From Symbiodinium sp. CCMP2592 (lineage: Eukaryota; Sar; Dinophyceae; Suessiales; Symbiodiniaceae): a DNA stretch of 64,000 nt. This document shows positions 62,791-64,000 of this stretch, one piece after another. Every line of letters starts with the position of its first letter. Within the stretch, counting starts at the first letter, position 1. The stretch covers positions 1 through 64,000 of the forward strand of contig CAJNDT010006191.1 in the NCBI GenBank assembly GCA_905221615.1. The letters run 5' to 3'. The notes under the pieces were generated by a model. The model searched no databases and was not told the origin of the DNA. It was given only the letters and a program-made list of their open reading frames with translations. The translations under genes were made by a program, and so were the position numbers.

Positions 62791-62890
62791 GGGCTTCCGA
62801 AAATAGGGGACCCTAATATGGTACCCTAAATAGTAGGATCCTTCTTATAAGGACCCCCAAATATGGTACCCCTAATTTTCGGAAACTCCC
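62791..62890. mobile_element. MITE, family E
   Basis: GGGCTTCCGAAAATAGGGG and CCCCTAATTTTCGGAAACTCCC are inverted repeats; the interior has ATGGTACCCTAA twice in opposite sense. Confidence 0.7.
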
Positions 62891-62936
62891 AAATCCTTCT
62901 GCCTGGCAGGATCCAGTTTGGCAAAGCGTTCGGCAT

Positions 62937-63125
62937 GTTTTCATTCACAATCTTCCGGCACGTGCCGTCGGTGTGCAAGCTTAGGGTTTAGGGTTGAGGG
63001 GTTTAGGGTTTAGAGTTTCATTTACAATATTCCGGCACGTGCTCTCGTAGGGTTTAGGGTTGAGGGGTTTAGGGTTTAGGGTTTCATTCACAATCTTCCG
63101 GCATGTGCCCTCGGCGTGCAAGCAG
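62937..63125 (+). repeat. three-copy repeat interleaved with TTTAGGG units
   Basis: CATTCACAATCTTCCGGCAC, with GTGCCCTCGG-like continuation, recurs three times; each gap is filled by AGGGTTTAGGGTTGAGGGG. CGTGCAAGC ends the first and third unit. Confidence 0.75.
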
Positions 63126-64000
63126 TTGACCTAGACGGGGACTGCCAGTAATATTTTTAAGTGGGAACCATACCCCAAGCCCGTAAGTTCTAAAGTCCCC
63201 AGAGCCTCAGCCCTAAATACAAAACCCCCTTTGGCCCAAGCTCTTAGTTGGGGTCAAACAGTCAAGAAGGCGTATGCCGATACGAGGTGTCCCATAGTAA
63301 AGCGTAACAAGCTGGAACAGCAGTACTCATGTCGCTGATGCCACACCGTAGGCAGAACCTGTTATGGGCAATGCAGGTTTTGTCCATTCGCAGTATACGG
63401 TCGTTGCATATTTAGATGTTTTTCAGGGAGGGGGCCCGGGGAGGTCAAGGGTGCATAGGCGCGGTTTCTGTGCCTATAGCAAGAACTCCCTGCCCTATAC
63501 CCTAAAACTCTTGAAGCCTTTGCCCTATACCCTAAAACCCTTGAAGCATTTGTACCACCTTGATGTGGAATCGTTACCCTAAACTCTAAACCGTTTATGA
63601 AAGCGTTTTCTTTCATTTCAGGGCTGTGCGTCTGCTAAGGTGCTACCGAAGAGAAGCTGCTAGCCTTCGTGCGCGAACTGCAGGCTCAAGGGCGGGAAGG
63701 AGGGTCTCGGATTGGTTCTGTTTTTCCTAGATGTTCTGCACGGATGAAATTTTAGGTTCTGGCTTTTCGAGAAGCTTCTGAACCCTAAACCCAGGGCTCT
63801 TCCTTTCGTCAGCATCGTGCTGTTGTGAGGCTAGGTTTTAGGGTTTAGGGTTTGGGTTTTCGCATTGCAGCCGCAATTTGTTGTGGTAGCGTGCCGAGCT
63901 GTGGAGATGCCCCGGTGTCATGTCAACAGTGAGGTTGGGCGAGTGGGTCGTTTGTGTCGCGGTGCAAACGGCTAATGGCCGAGCCATACGGCAAACCCTA
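63126..64000. other. intergenic stretch at the window end
   Basis: A 34-bp unit (GCCCTATACCCTAAAA) occurs twice at 63490-63555, and TTTAGGG words at 63838-63852. A family A-like fragment TTATGGGCAATGCAGG lies at 63361. No gene recognised. Confidence 0.5.

Overview
The window looks like nuclear DNA of a dinoflagellate, most likely a Symbiodiniaceae-type alga. The grounds are Ty1/copia polyproteins with the composition usual in that group, long GC-rich stop-free frames, plant-type (CCCTAAA/TTTAGGG)n telomere-like motifs scattered over the right-hand part, and a 20-base segment in one LTR that resembles the dinoflagellate spliced leader. I see no rRNA, tRNA, CRISPR or bacterial-type operon, and no host gene I can name.

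Layout. 1-4131 is the right-hand part of a copia element (element 1), with its pol broken by a frameshift and a stop. After 262 bases of spacer, a nearly identical element in the same orientation (element 2) spans 4399-24463, bounded by LTRs of 619 and 607 bp and a 5-bp AAGGG target duplication. Element 2 was split by a 9.8-kb non-LTR retrotransposon (12977-22785) flanked by an 11-13 bp duplication. 24469-27130 is non-repetitive sequence without a recognisable gene. 27130-36055 holds degenerate telomere-like sequence, many short TA-flanked inverted-repeat elements (MITEs) and a roughly 395-bp tandem repeat. 36061-48529 is a complete minus-strand copia element (element 3) with 185-bp LTRs that match at every base I compared, a GTTTG target duplication and one uninterrupted 3,846-codon ORF. 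48535-64000 returns to telomere-like sequence, MITEs (some nested in each other), minisatellites and long ACT/AGT microsatellites.

The main point of interest is that each of the three retroelement families carries a different enzyme-like domain not needed for transposition itself. Element 3 has a 2-oxoglutarate/Fe(II) dioxygenase-like domain (HxD...H...R, TET/JBP-like in its motifs) between integrase and reverse transcriptase. The LINE ends in a ubiquitin-specific protease (C19) domain with Cys, His and Asp in place. Elements 1 and 2 carry, after RNase H, a domain with Pro-Cys and Glu-Trp-Pro motifs that may be a divergent methyltransferase. Elements 2 and the LINE also each contain a long ORF in the +1 frame inside an open pol frame. 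All functions are read from motifs only.
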